Source of the DNA: Ktedonosporobacter rubrisoli
GTDB lineage: Bacteria > Chloroflexota > Ktedonobacteria > Ktedonobacterales > Ktedonobacteraceae
Assembly: GCF_004208415.1 (NCBI RefSeq)
Contig: NZ_CP035758.1
Span: 2,418,001 to 2,482,000 of the forward strand
Direction of reading: 5' to 3'
Length of the DNA stretch: 64,000 bases
Below the pieces are notes generated by a model. The model saw nothing but the letters and a program-made list of their open reading frames with translations. It was not told where the DNA came from and did not search any database. The translations under genes were made by a program, and so were the position numbers. Below are positions 8,508-18,152 of the stretch, piece by piece (within the stretch, counting starts at the first letter, position 1; each line of letters begins with the position of its first letter).

Positions 8508-10001
8508 ATGAAGCTAACTGAAAACCATGCTTGGGATGAGCATATTCCTACTTTACAGCGAGCCAGATCCTGGGTTCTACTGGGTGCGGCTCTGGCTACC
8601 CTGATGTCTTCGATGGATACCAGTATTGTCAATGTTGGCTTGCCTGTTATGGTAAGTAGCTTGCACACAACCTTTGCTAGTATGCAATGGGTCGTATTGA
8701 GCTATATGCTAGTAGTGACCTCGTGTATCGTTGGCGTTGGACGTCTTGGGGATCTATTCGGCAAAAAGGGATTGTATCTGGCTGGTCTGCTCCTGTTTAC
8801 CCTGGCCTCTTTAGGCTGTGGATTAATGTCAAGGGTTGAGGGCTTGATCGCGCTACGCGCTTTGCAAGGGCTGGGTGCAGCTGTCATGATGGCTCTAAGC
8901 TTTGCGCTGGTGAGCGATGTCTTCCCCAAGGAAAGAGTAGGACGTGCGGTCGGCCTGTTGAGTGGAACTGTTGCCTTCGGTATCGCGTTAGGGCCAGCGT
9001 TGGGAGGTATGCTGATTGGATCTGTTGGTTGGCCTGCTATTTTCCTGGTAAATGTACCATTTGGCGTGGTAGCCTGGATCGTCATCTGGCGTTTTCTGCC
9101 CGGGTCGAGCCCTGGAAAGATGGGCACGCGTTTTGATTGGGGCGGGACGCTAGTGCTGGCCAGCTTGCTGGCTTGTTATGCTCTGGCGATGACCGAGGCT
9201 GAGACTTATGGCTTTAATTCACTGGTAGTTCCTGGCCTTCTATTAGCGGCACTGTGCGGGCTAGGGCTATTGTTTCTGATAGAGCGTCGTGTCAAGGCTC
9301 CACTGCTACCAGTTGCTCTGTTTCGCAATGCTCTCTTAAGTGGCAGCCTGATCATGAGTGTTCTTGTCTATACAGTAATGATGTGTACAATCCTACTGCT
9401 GCCCTTCTTCCTGGAAAAAGTCGAGCATCTACCGGCCCAAGCTATAGACATCCTGATGGCTGTTGGTCCGCTCATCACTGCTACTTTTAGCGTGCCCGCC
9501 GGATGGCTGGCTGACCGCCTGGGGACGCGTATAGTGATGATTCTCGGCCTGCTCTGCATGGTCCTGGGCTGCCTGTATATGGCAACTATTACGCTTGAGG
9601 CGGATATCGTGGGCTTTGTGGCGCGTATAGCTGTGATCAATTTTGGCCTGGCTCTGTTTCAGACACCCAACAATACTACAGTTATGGAGGTTGCGCAGGC
9701 AACTCAGAGAGGGCTGGCTTCGGGCCTGCTATCATTGGCCAGAACGCTAGGGCTCTCTACAGGAGCATCCTTGATGGGAGCAGTATTCGCGGCTCTAGTT
9801 ATGCAAGCTGCAGGAGCTGTGCCCGATATAAATGCAGCGCCAGCTATAGCCTTTGCCCGGGGCATACAGGGTACTTTTAGCCTTGCCAGCATATTCATCG
9901 TAGCCGCGCTGGTTCTGGCAATCGTGATCTGGCTCTACCTGGGTAGGCGGGAGGCCATGGGCGCGGAAGAGAGTTCCGATTTCAGCAAGACAGATCGCTA
10001 G
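8508..10001 (+). CDS. DHA2-type MFS drug exporter (14 TM)
   Basis: The start is set by GGAGG 7 bases before the ATG at 8508, which gives 497 residues; the frame is open further upstream to 8451. The protein has about 14 hydrophobic segments. MSSMDTSIVNVGLPVM in helix 1 and GRLGDLFGKKGLYLAG in loop 2-3 (motif A) are hallmarks of the EmrB/QacA (DHA2) drug:H+ antiporters. A motif-C-like AFGIALGPALGGMLIG lies in helix 5. It is probably co-transcribed with the nitroreductase gene and controlled by the adjacent TetR protein. Confidence 0.9.
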   Translation: MKLTENHAWDEHIPTLQRARSWVLLGAALATLMSSMDTSIVNVGLPVMVSSLHTTFASMQWVVLSYMLVVTSCIVGVGRLGDLFGKKGLYLAGLLLFTLASLGCGLMSRVEGLIALRALQGLGAAVMMALSFALVSDVFPKERVGRAVGLLSGTVAFGIALGPALGGMLIGSVGWPAIFLVNVPFGVVAWIVIWRFLPGSSPGKMGTRFDWGGTLVLASLLACYALAMTEAETYGFNSLVVPGLLLAALCGLGLLFLIERRVKAPLLPVALFRNALLSGSLIMSVLVYTVMMCTILLLPFFLEKVEHLPAQAIDILMAVGPLITATFSVPAGWLADRLGTRIVMILGLLCMVLGCLYMATITLEADIVGFVARIAVINFGLALFQTPNNTTVMEVAQATQRGLASGLLSLARTLGLSTGASLMGAVFAALVMQAAGAVPDINAAPAIAFARGIQGTFSLASIFIVAALVLAIVIWLYLGRREAMGAEESSDFSKTDR

Positions 10002-10297
10002 ATATGGAGTAACTATTCAGTAGGGAGTAAAAGCTTTGAAACCTTGCCCGTATTTTCCCCTGAAAGGCGAAACTTTGCCTTGAAGAAAAAGGATGGAGAG
10101 TCAGAGCCACGCGCTCGCACAAGGTGACGAGAGAAAAAGAGCAAAAACAGATCAAGCTCACTTTCCAAAGGAGAAGTCGGCACCAGGGGTTCTCCAAATG
10201 TGGCCAGCCCTCCAGGCGAACATCAATAGTACCACGCGCTTGCCAGAAAAAAGGCATGAGTGGAGAATAAGATCTGAAAACCTCTTTAGAAAAGGAA

Positions 10298-11786
10298 ATG
10301 TTCACGCTTATGGTTCTCCAGCCACCAACGCTTCCACAAGACCTGCTTGATCAGTTAGCCAATGCGAACGCAAAGATTCGCAAAACGGCGCTCAAACAAA
10401 TGGCATCCTTGCCAGCGAGCAGCCAAAGGAACCAACTGCTTATCCAAACGCTCTCAACGGATGAAAATGCCAGCAACTGTGCATTCGCCGCACAAATTCT
10501 TGGGCAACTCCAGGCGAAAGAAGCCATTGACACCTTGCTGCTGGTTCTCACCAAGCATACGAACAAAAACGTCCGCCTCAAAATTGTCACGGCTCTCGGG
10601 CAGTTAGGAGATCGGAAAGTGGTAGATGTCCTCCTCCAGGCGCTGGTCAAAGACCGCGGTATCGAAGTCCGCCGAGAGGCAATCCGCGTGCTCGTCGGTT
10701 GGCGAGAACTGAGAGCTCTTCCCGCCCTACAGAAAGCCTATGAGAAAACCAAAGATCGTGCTTCAAGCTATCATTCTCTTTGTCAGGACGTTCTCCTGGC
10801 TCTCAGCGAACTCGGAGGAGTTGAACCTCTTTTACCAATCATTTAGGAGTGGTATGCGTCTGGACAGTTTTTTATGCCTGGTCTGGCCGAGGCGCTGGCA
10901 AGGACAAAGGACCAACGTATCATCGAGCCATTGATAGAACTAGCCACAAACCCACGCATTCGTAGCATAGAAGCCATCAAAGGACTCTTCCCATTTCGGG
11001 ATGCACGAATCCTTACTGCCTGTCTCGCCTTTTTAGACTATCACAGTAACTTCCACAGTTTCATAAAACCGCTTGAAGACGTGGTTTCGTATGTGCGTAC
11101 CTCCAATGATCCGAGACTCCCAGACCTTTTGCTTGCGCGACTGCAAGATCCCTGCCTCGCCCAACCGCGCTGGAATACGATTCGTTTGCTGGGTGAATTT
11201 GGTGAGCCGCACATGGGTCTGCTCTTGCTGGAGCATGTGCAAAAATGGGAAGACTGGTACCTCAGAAAGAATGAGCCAAGTAATGATAACTACGGACAAG
11301 CAGATAACCATTACACCGTTGCAGAAACTTTGAGCAAGCTTTGCTTTCAGGATACTTTTGACCTCCTGCTTCGCCTCCTAAACGCGCCGGATTCGTCCAC
11401 TGGTCTCCGTAGTTTGTGTGTAGCAAACTCTGTACTACCTCAAAAAAAGGGAAAGTCTTGAACCATTAGTAGCTGCACTTCACGACCCACGTAATCTGGA
11501 AAAAGACCCCGGTTGCTCTAGCACGGTGCGTGATCTGGTCATTTTCGTACTCTCAGAAACGGTAGCCTCTCTAGATGAGGTGCCAGCGTATGTCGAGACG
11601 GAATTACTCAATCTGTTGAAAGAACCTGTTCTCACCTCTTTCACGGTACACCTTATCAGACAGACACTCGGAGAACGAACACGTGAAACGATCACCAGTT
11701 GCCTGGCTCGTACACCCTCAGGAACACGCAATGCAGAACTTCTCACCGGAGCGTTGAGAGACCTGGATGGTCAATCCCAAGACTGA
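10298..11786 (+). pseudogene. Broken HEAT-repeat protein gene
   Basis: Three pieces of one alpha-solenoid protein. Piece 1 (10298-10846) has HEAT repeats such as IVTALGQLGDRKVVDVLLQA. It ends at an in-frame TAG (10844-10846), after which the same frame continues through 10874-11461 with further repeats. That segment runs out of frame at a run of seven A (11442-11448); the next frame continues as LEPLVAALHDPRNLEKDP and ends at 11786. So one nonsense codon and one homopolymer indel split a protein of about 495 residues. HEAT/PBS-lyase-like repeats usually mediate protein-protein contacts. Partner unknown. Confidence 0.75.
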
Positions 11787-11883
11787 GGGTTTCACTTGAA
11801 TGAAAGAGGGTAGATGACAGTTGCCAAATTTCATAGATTATCGTCTACTATCGTTAACATTTTGGGAGATACGAGCAACTTTG

Positions 11884-12516
11884 ATGGCAAAACAAGGACA
11901 GAAACTCTTACGCGTGGGTGCAGCGGCCCATGAACTGGGTTTACACCCGATGACCGTGCGGCGCTGGATCAAATCCGGGCGTATTCAGGGAGTGCAGGTA
12001 GGTCGGGAGAGGCGCATTCCACGTACAGAGATTGAGCGGGTGGTTGGAAGCGTGGATGGTCGGCTGCTCATTCTGTACGGACGGGTGAGTGGACATGGAC
12101 AAAAAGATGACCTGGATATTCAGCTCCAACGCCTGCAAGTCTGGGCAGCCACTGAACGCAAAGGGCAGGAAACTCTGGTGCTTTCCGATATTGGCTCGGG
12201 GCTCAAAGCAACACGGCGTCAGTTGCAACGGCTCCTCAAGCTGGTGTGCGAGGACAAAGTGGCTGAAGTAGCGATTACCTACGAAGATCGCTTAACGCGC
12301 TTTGGGCAAGAATATCTTGAAACGCTCTTTGCCTGCTTTGGAGTGACGCTGACCGTGTTAGAGACAGGGGAAGAGAAAACAGCGGAGCAAGAGTTGACTG
12401 ATGACTTGCTGGCCTTGATCGCCTCGTTGTCGGGACGGCTCTATGGGATGCGCTCTCATAAGCAACAGGCACTCGTCGCCTGCGCAAAGCAGGTGATGGG
12501 AGAAGAGGAGTCATGA
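11884..12516 (+). CDS. tnpA: IS607-family serine recombinase (TnpA)
   Basis: A 210-residue protein (from the ATG at 11884; a TTG at 11821 also opens the frame). The N-terminal MerR-like helix-turn-helix (GAAAHELGLHPMTVRRWIKS, then GRIQGVQVGRERRIPRTEIE) is followed by a resolvase domain. ILYGRVSGHGQKDDLDIQLQ retains the catalytic serine in the Y-x-R-V-S motif. The HTH-before-catalytic-domain order is diagnostic of IS607-type transposases. The frame is intact. It ends 1 base before the associated tnpB start, the usual IS607 arrangement. Confidence 0.9.
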   Translation: MAKQGQKLLRVGAAAHELGLHPMTVRRWIKSGRIQGVQVGRERRIPRTEIERVVGSVDGRLLILYGRVSGHGQKDDLDIQLQRLQVWAATERKGQETLVLSDIGSGLKATRRQLQRLLKLVCEDKVAEVAITYEDRLTRFGQEYLETLFACFGVTLTVLETGEEKTAEQELTDDLLALIASLSGRLYGMRSHKQQALVACAKQVMGEEES

Positions 12517-12517
12517 G

Positions 12518-14415
12518 GTGGCCAAAACGCAAATGCTGTCCTTCCCCATTCGCTTGCCTGAAAGCATGCAAGCTGGGGCGTTGCGGTTGTTGGATGTTTC
12601 TCGCTCCTCGATCAATCAGATCATCAGAGATCTGTGGCCTCAGCTTGAGGTCTTTGCCTCAGATCGCACAGGACCGGCGTGGAAGCAGGTGGAACGTCAT
12701 CTCATCACTCGCTCTGGCCACGGCAGTCGTCAGGAACGGTGCGAGATGGAGCAGGCAGGCCGTCTGCTGCGTGCGCAAGCCTCGCGCTCCCTACTCTTTG
12801 AGACCATCTTGCCGCTGCTCTCGGGGGGCTCATCAAACAGGCCACAGACAAGCGTCCTGCCCACAAAGATTACGGACGCATCAAGGAAGAGGTGCATGCC
12901 TTTCGAGCGGCCCAAAAAGGGGCAGGAGACGAGCAGGACGCCTTCCTTGCCATGACCAATCTGCTCGAACAAGCCTGTAATCACTTTCTCAAAGAAGAGG
13001 CGTTTCCCACCTCCTATGCCCAGATGCAAGAGCCCCCCATGCTCTCCGTTGGCTGTCTGACCTTCGCGGGCGACGATGGCATGATGCTTGGACAGACGTA
13101 CCGCGCCCGCATTGACCTCGTGACCTGCTGCGACCTCAGCACGCGACGCGAACTGCATCAAGCAACCCTCGCTCTGCGGCTGCGTTCCCCCGATGAACAG
13201 GGCAAGTGGGGATGGACTCCCTGGGTGGAGAAGATCCCTTTGCCTGAAACTCTGTACACCTATCTGGAGCAGAGAGCCGTTCTCCAGGCCCCGACGCTGC
13301 GAGAACTGCGTCAGGCCGATGGTGAACGCGTGGCCGTTCTCGATCTGATCCTGGAGGTCCCAGCGCGTCTGGTCTTCCCTCTTGAACAGGAACGCCGCGT
13401 GCTCGGATGGGACTGGGGGGTTCGCTCGCTCATCACGGTCTCCATCCTCGAACTGTCCGAAGACTGGCGTGAGAAGCCAGATGCGCCGTTTACCCAGCTC
13501 TCACGTCCCCTGTTTTTGGACACCGGAGGGCTGGACGGCAGACAGGCGCGGCTGCGTCGGGAGATTGATCGGCTCAAAGCTTGCAAAGAACGCTATGAAC
13601 GGCTCATCAGCATCGCCACCCGAACGCACCAGGAGAAACCTACGCCTTTGCCTGCCGAGTACGATGGCTGGCTCAGCCGGGTTCGCGGGTATGAGGAGCG
13701 CATTGCGGCGTGTTGGCACAGGTACGAACGCAGAAATCGCGAACTCGCACATCTGGCCTCCAATCTGCTCATCCTCCTCGCGCTGATCTATGACTGCCAT
13801 CTGATCTGCGGAGAGAACCTGAGTACCCTCAAAACCATCGGACGCGGGCGCGGGGTGCGCGGGCGCTTTCGCAACTGGCGCAATAACTCCATGGTCAGGG
13901 GGGAGCTGTGGCGCGTGCTGAAGTATAAATGCCATCTGCTGGGGATTCGCACGCGGCAGGTGGAACCGCGTGGGACGACGCACACGTGCCCACGTTGTCA
14001 TGAACCAGCGAAAACCTACGCCTCTCCTGCCGCAAGAGATCGAAAAAAGGCCATTGACTGGGGGCCGTTTCTCTGTTGTGCGAACCCGGATTGCCGCTGG
14101 TCCGGGGCCAGAGACTATGCCGCGTCTCTGAACATCGCACGGCTGGGCCTCGCCTTTTTGCGCACCGCTCTGAGAAGCTCGCGATACACGTCGTATCGCA
14201 TGGCCGATGCGTCGGTCAACCCTTGCTCCTATACGGGGCAGGGGGCACTCCTACTGTTGCGAGTGCAAGGGATCAACCCCTGCCCCATCATGGGCAAACA
14301 GGTCTACTATGCCGGATGGATACGTTCCATGAGATTATGTACATCCCAAACAACCCAGACCCTTTCTTTGCTTTCTGCATCTCAACTCAGAAAGACCGTG
14401 TTGTTGCGTGCATGA
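12518..14415 (+). pseudogene. tnpB: TnpB RNA-guided nuclease gene, frameshifted
   Basis: The N-terminal 100 codons (12518 onwards, MAKTQMLSFPIRLP) are in one frame. At a run of six G (12823-12828) the frame shifts, and the rest (GLIKQATDKRPAHKDYGRIK onward) continues to 14415. The RuvC-like core is intact: Asp in RRVLGWDWGVRSLI, Glu in LICGENLSTLKT, a zinc finger CPRCHEPAK...CCANPDC, and the last Asp in GARDYAASLNIARLG. GWDWG replaces the commoner G-I-D-x-G, but the catalytic Asp is kept. TnpB proteins are RNA-guided DNA endonucleases whose guide RNA comes from the element's right end, which here would be near 14.3-14.4 kb. The extreme C-terminus overlaps an IS66 scrap, so the right end may be lost. 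Confidence 0.82.
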
Positions 14416-14835
14416 TGTTCGGATAGTTCTCTGTTTTTGCAACGGTAGCTAGGAGAGATTTTGTAGCCATCGTGAATGGAAGTGCCATCAAATCCAGCGA
14501 GGATGCCGATGTCGTTGAGCGCGGATCGGCCCCGGCTGGGATGAGAGCCAAAATGCGTCAACCGAGAAGTCGAGCACACATGCACATACGAATGATGCTT
14601 GCGCACACACACGTCCGTTTCATCCTGGTGGATCACTCCAGCCTTGCGCAGCCCCTCTTTGATGCGGGTTTCGACCTCGGTGAGGGCCTGGGAACAGGTG
14701 CGTACCCACCCGAGCAGACTTCCCGCCGACACCTGCAGACCAAAGACCTCGCATAGGGGATCATCTGGCCCTCAACCAGATAGACTCCCAGCACTTGGAG
14801 GTGCGGGCCATAATACTATGCGCCGCTGCTTTAGC
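14382..14835 (-). pseudogene. IS66 transposase fragment
   Basis: On the minus strand, VLGVYLVEGQMIPYAR (near 14.8 kb) leads by a frameshift into SAGSLLGWVRTCSQALTEVE, then VIHQDETDVCV and LTHFGSHPSRGR, with FDGTSIHDGYKISPSY near 14.43 kb. These are the central blocks of the IS66 TnpC transposase (DETG region, RG block, HDGW block). The N-terminus and the C-terminal half with the last catalytic residue are missing. Confidence 0.75.
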
Positions 14836-14975
14836 TGGTTCAGTTCAAGAAAGATAAGAGAAGAGCAAATCACTGAACAATAACTCTTACTGACGGCTCC
14901 TGGATCGGTAAGAGTGAGGCGGAAAGCTGCGTAGTGCTTGTTGCTATTTGTTTATGGATGTTCTTGAATATATCG

Positions 14976-15019
14976 ATCCCGGTAGAAGGTGATCGGCCTG
15001 GAACACCTTCTACCGGGAT
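14976..15019 (-). terminator. Terminator-like hairpin after the VOC gene
   Basis: Perfect 16-bp inverted repeat (14976-14991 and 15004-15019, ATCCCGGTAGAAGGTG) with a 12-base loop, 15 bases past the stop of the minus-strand VOC gene. No strong T-run follows. Confidence 0.6.
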
Positions 15020-15034
15020 TTGTTACTGTGTTAG

Positions 15035-15475
15035 CTATTGCTTTGCAGGCGAGACCCAGCTGGCCTCAGCGGCGGCGTGCGGGGATTCGGCCACGATCTG
15101 CATCAGCTCGATGGCGTTGCCATCGGGATCGTTTAACCAGTACTGCCAGTTATGATCAAGTCCCTGCTGCGGGCCGCCGCTGATTGTCAGGCCCCGCTTT
15201 TCCAGAGCCTCTAAGGTAGCCGATAGATCATCGACAACCAGGCAGAAATGATTATAGCCAACCTTATCGCCGCCTGCCGGATTTTCACCTTGAGCACCGG
15301 GGAATAATTCGATAAACTGATTGGGGGCAACCTGGATATAGACAATCCAGGGAGATGGCTCACCCTCGCGCTCTAGCCGAAAGGCCTCCCGAAAACCAAG
15401 CTTATTGCAATAGAAATCGAGAGCTTTCTCAAGGTCGGTGATGCGGAAAGCTACGTGTCCAAGCCCTGTAATCAT
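15035..15475 (-). CDS. VOC/glyoxalase-fold protein
   Basis: A 146-residue protein with two beta-alpha-beta-beta-beta modules of the vicinal-oxygen-chelate fold. GLGHVAFRITDLEKALDFYC opens module 1, with His and later Glu (FIELFPG) as possible metal ligands. YNHFCLVVDDLSATLEALEK opens module 2 and DPDGNAIELMQI closes it. The family includes lactoylglutathione lyases, dioxygenases and resistance proteins. The reaction cannot be chosen from sequence alone. It starts 17 bases after the lipoprotein stop region on the same strand, so the two may be co-transcribed. Confidence 0.85.
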   Translation of the reverse strand: MITGLGHVAFRITDLEKALDFYCNKLGFREAFRLEREGEPSPWIVYIQVAPNQFIELFPGAQGENPAGGDKVGYNHFCLVVDDLSATLEALEKRGLTISGGPQQGLDHNWQYWLNDPDGNAIELMQIVAESPHAAAEASWVSPAKQ

Positions 15476-15492
15476 AGCTGGCTCCTTATTCT

Positions 15493-16092
15493 TTAAATAT
15501 GCTTGAGCACTTCTTGTGCTATCTGGATGGCTGTATCTGTCCCTTTATTTTGCGTCGAGACGGCTACGTATATATAGTTATTGCCTTTCTGAACCATGAT
15601 ATCGCCCTTAGACATCTCTATCGCACTATCGCCAACTCCGCTGATGGCCTGGCCGTTAGCTATCGTGGATAGTTCTGTCTGCGGACCAGTGAAGAGCCCA
15701 ATCCCTACAGTGTCAGTCATTGCTGTCTCGGCTGTGTAGAAACACACTTGCGTGCTCTGGACTCCAGGAATGGTCGGAAGCGGAGGCATAGATTTAGCTG
15801 GTTGCATTGACTCACCCATAATCTTGCTCAGTGAATTTACATCTATTATAGTATCACAGGATTGGCCGCCAGATGTAGTTGTGGGCTGGTTAGATGCAGA
15901 TTGTGCAGAAATGGGCTGGGAGGTAGAGGTATCCGTGGTGGCATTAGAGGTTGGCCCATTATCGGTGGGGGTAGATGCGTTTCCTCCTCCACAGGCAGCC
16001 AATAAAATAGCCAGAATGATAACAGGGATGATAGCTATTTGGGGCGGTAGGCGAAAAGTCGTAGGAAAAGAATTGCGAGATTCTCGCAGCAT
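15493..16092 (-). CDS. Putative lipoprotein
   Basis: The start at 16092 (MLRESRN) is chosen over 16110 because AAGGAG lies 7 bases upstream of it. A basic N-terminus and the hydrophobic stretch IAIIPVIILAILLAAC end in a lipobox Cys, followed by a Ser/Thr/Asn-rich linker of about 50 residues and a C-terminal domain with two further cysteines. It is therefore predicted to be lipid-anchored outside the membrane. The C-terminal domain resembles the small DUF3558-like lipoproteins in layout, but this was not verified. Function unknown. Confidence 0.75.
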   Translation of the reverse strand: MLRESRNSFPTTFRLPPQIAIIPVIILAILLAACGGGNASTPTDNGPTSNATTDTSTSQPISAQSASNQPTTTSGGQSCDTIIDVNSLSKIMGESMQPAKSMPPLPTIPGVQSTQVCFYTAETAMTDTVGIGLFTGPQTELSTIANGQAISGVGDSAIEMSKGDIMVQKGNNYIYVAVSTQNKGTDTAIQIAQEVLKHI

Positions 16093-16382
16093 AGTTACGC
16101 TCCTTATCAAAATCTTTCAAAAAAGTTATCAAGCTTAGATCTTTTATTATAGAGCTATAGAAGCGAAATAGTAATAAGAAGCACTAGAGAATATTACTTT
16201 TAGGAACTATCTTTGTGGAAAAACTTCTAACCAGTTATATGGGAGAAGGCAAAATTTACCTGTGTATTTTTGGGAAAACCAGTACATTGCGTTCTTTACT
16301 AGCAAAACCGTTTGAAAAAGGGAACAAAAAGTAACCCATCGCTGACTGACAAAGAGCTGTTCTATAGAGGCCGGCTGCCAGG

Positions 16383-17264
16383 TTATTGAAGCATTCTTTT
16401 CTGGTGCAGGCGGTTCATACTCTCGTCTACGTCGCCTATCTTGAGACCTGTGAGGGCAGCAATGGCTTGAGGAGTCGCTCCCGGCTGATAGGCTCGATAG
16501 ACCACCTGATCAATTTCGACCTTGCCAACCTCTGAGAGCATGATGGACAGCACTTCGTCAATAAGCTTGCCTGCACTCTTAATGGGAACGTAGCGTCCGC
16601 CGCTCGTCCCGGCGATTTGCTCAAAACTTTTCTGCATGGCCTGATTATCACCAATGCCCAGGCTAAAGATCGTAATCCCGCGCTGGCGGGCATTCTGGGC
16701 TATAGAAATAACCGTGCCATGCTCGGGTTCGCAAGGGCAGCCCTTGGGATATCTATCGCGCCGATTGCCCCAGCCATGCGGAGGAGCATCGCCGGCCAGC
16801 AGGATCACCTTGTGGGCATTTTCGCGCCACTTCATAACGTAGCAGGCGTCATAAAGCCCATCGACGACTGCCTCCGCGCCATCTCCACCGCCGCCTTTGG
16901 CATGGGCTTCGTTAAGTGCCTGTTGGAGATCATCTAGCTGTTCCGTGAAGGCGTAGCGGCGCGTGACCCAATTCTTTTCGGTGGCAGGATGGTCGCGATA
17001 GAGAACCAGGCCATAGGCCAATTGAGGTTGAACCGGATGGAGAGACAGCTTCTGGACAAAAGCCTGCAGATTTTTGCGCGTCATCTCGATGTAGTCTTGC
17101 ATGCTTCCGGTGGCATCCATGACAATGCAGAGATCAAGTTGCCTGAGCAGCTCATCGCCCTTGCGCGAAGGGAGGGCCGTGCCTGGGGTGGGTAAATTGT
17201 TACCGCAGCGTGCGCAAAATCTTGCGGCTTCTCGATTTTTGCTGCCACATGCTGGACAAAACAT
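16383..17264 (-). CDS. Zinc-ribbon plus von Willebrand factor A protein
   Basis: The start at 17264 (MFCPACGS) has GGAGGAG six bases upstream; the earlier ATG at 17279 lies within that ribosome binding site. The protein is 293 residues. An N-terminal zinc ribbon (CPACGSKN...CARCGNN, residues 3-22) is followed by a VWA domain. Its MIDAS motif is intact: DLCIVMDATGSM (D-x-T-x-S), a later Thr/Asp region around GGGGDGAEAVVDGLYDA, and LLAGDAPPHG. The short C-terminal tail resembles a small helical domain. VWA domains bind partner proteins through a metal ion. No AAA+ partner gene lies next to it. Confidence 0.85.
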   Translation of the reverse strand: MFCPACGSKNREAARFCARCGNNLPTPGTALPSRKGDELLRQLDLCIVMDATGSMQDYIEMTRKNLQAFVQKLSLHPVQPQLAYGLVLYRDHPATEKNWVTRRYAFTEQLDDLQQALNEAHAKGGGGDGAEAVVDGLYDACYVMKWRENAHKVILLAGDAPPHGWGNRRDRYPKGCPCEPEHGTVISIAQNARQRGITIFSLGIGDNQAMQKSFEQIAGTSGGRYVPIKSAGKLIDEVLSIMLSEVGKVEIDQVVYRAYQPGATPQAIAALTGLKIGDVDESMNRLHQKRMLQ

Positions 17265-17387
17265 AGCTCTCTCCTCCATAAGCGGCTTTCCGGTATTATG
17301 CCCATTTTAACATACATGAGCCGTCTAAGACCATATGCTTAGGGAATTTTTAAGGGTGCGGCGAGCTATGCTTTGCCTAGCTTGCAA

Positions 17388-18014
17388 CTATCTCTCGCTT
17401 ACAGCCAGGCGTACACCCAATCCGATCAGGACGCAGCCACTAATCCAGGCCAGCCATTTGCTCACCTGGGGCAGACGCTGAAGCCAGAGCGAGATGCTGC
17501 CGGCGAAGAGCGCCAGGCAGGAAAGGAAGAGAAGATCCATTACTGCCAGCGTTAAGCCTAGCCCAAGCAACTGCTCATGAACATGCCCGATGGATGGACG
17601 TACAAACTGGGGTATGAACGCAAAGTAGAAAAGGATGGTCTTTGGGTTTAAGAGATCGTTAAGCATACCCTGGACAATCAGGCGCTTATCAGATGAGACG
17701 CTCTTCAGCTCTTTAGTAGCCAGAAATTTGTCCCGATGCCTGATGGTCTGGATACCCAGGTATATGAGATACACAGCTCCTACATATTTAATGACAAGAA
17801 AGGCGGGCAAGGAGGCGGCCAGGATGCCAGCCAGGCCAAGCACTGTTAATAGTGTGTGAATTGTCTCCCCCAAAACTATACCGAGCGTCGAAAACAGGCC
17901 TGCTCTTCTGCCCTGACTCATGGAGCGGGCCAGCACGTAGAAAATGTCGGGACCGGGCATGACAATGGCAGCCATTGTCGCAATCACGAATAAGCCAAAT
18001 TGAGTATCAAACAT
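17388..18014 (-). CDS. LysE/RhtB-family exporter
   Basis: A 208-residue, six-helix membrane protein. The N-terminal motif AIVMPGPDIFYVLARSMSQG is the conserved LysE/RhtB signature (G-P-x-x-x-x-V), and GMLNDLLNPKTILFYFAFIP is the second conserved block (NPK). The family exports amino acids such as lysine, homoserine or threonine by proton exchange. Length and motifs are complete. The substrate is unknown. It stands alone on the minus strand. Confidence 0.9.
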   Translation of the reverse strand: MFDTQFGLFVIATMAAIVMPGPDIFYVLARSMSQGRRAGLFSTLGIVLGETIHTLLTVLGLAGILAASLPAFLVIKYVGAVYLIYLGIQTIRHRDKFLATKELKSVSSDKRLIVQGMLNDLLNPKTILFYFAFIPQFVRPSIGHVHEQLLGLGLTLAVMDLLFLSCLALFAGSISLWLQRLPQVSKWLAWISGCVLIGLGVRLAVSER

Positions 18015-18152
18015 GTAAGTATCTCCTCTCTAGACAATCGAACTACGATGCTGGCACGGCTTAAGACCAGGGCTAGAACGGCGGATCGAAATTGGTTAAT
18101 GGCGATCCGCCAGATGTAATATATTGTTAGTTGAGATGACGCGCTAAGCTAC

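Noticed and set aside
8702..9127. Long antisense frames within the MFS gene
   Set aside because: They are shadows of a clearly coding plus-strand transporter.
14934..15155. Short plus frame next to the hairpin at 14976-15019
   Set aside because: It runs through the terminator-like hairpin and antisense to the VOC gene end, with no domain.
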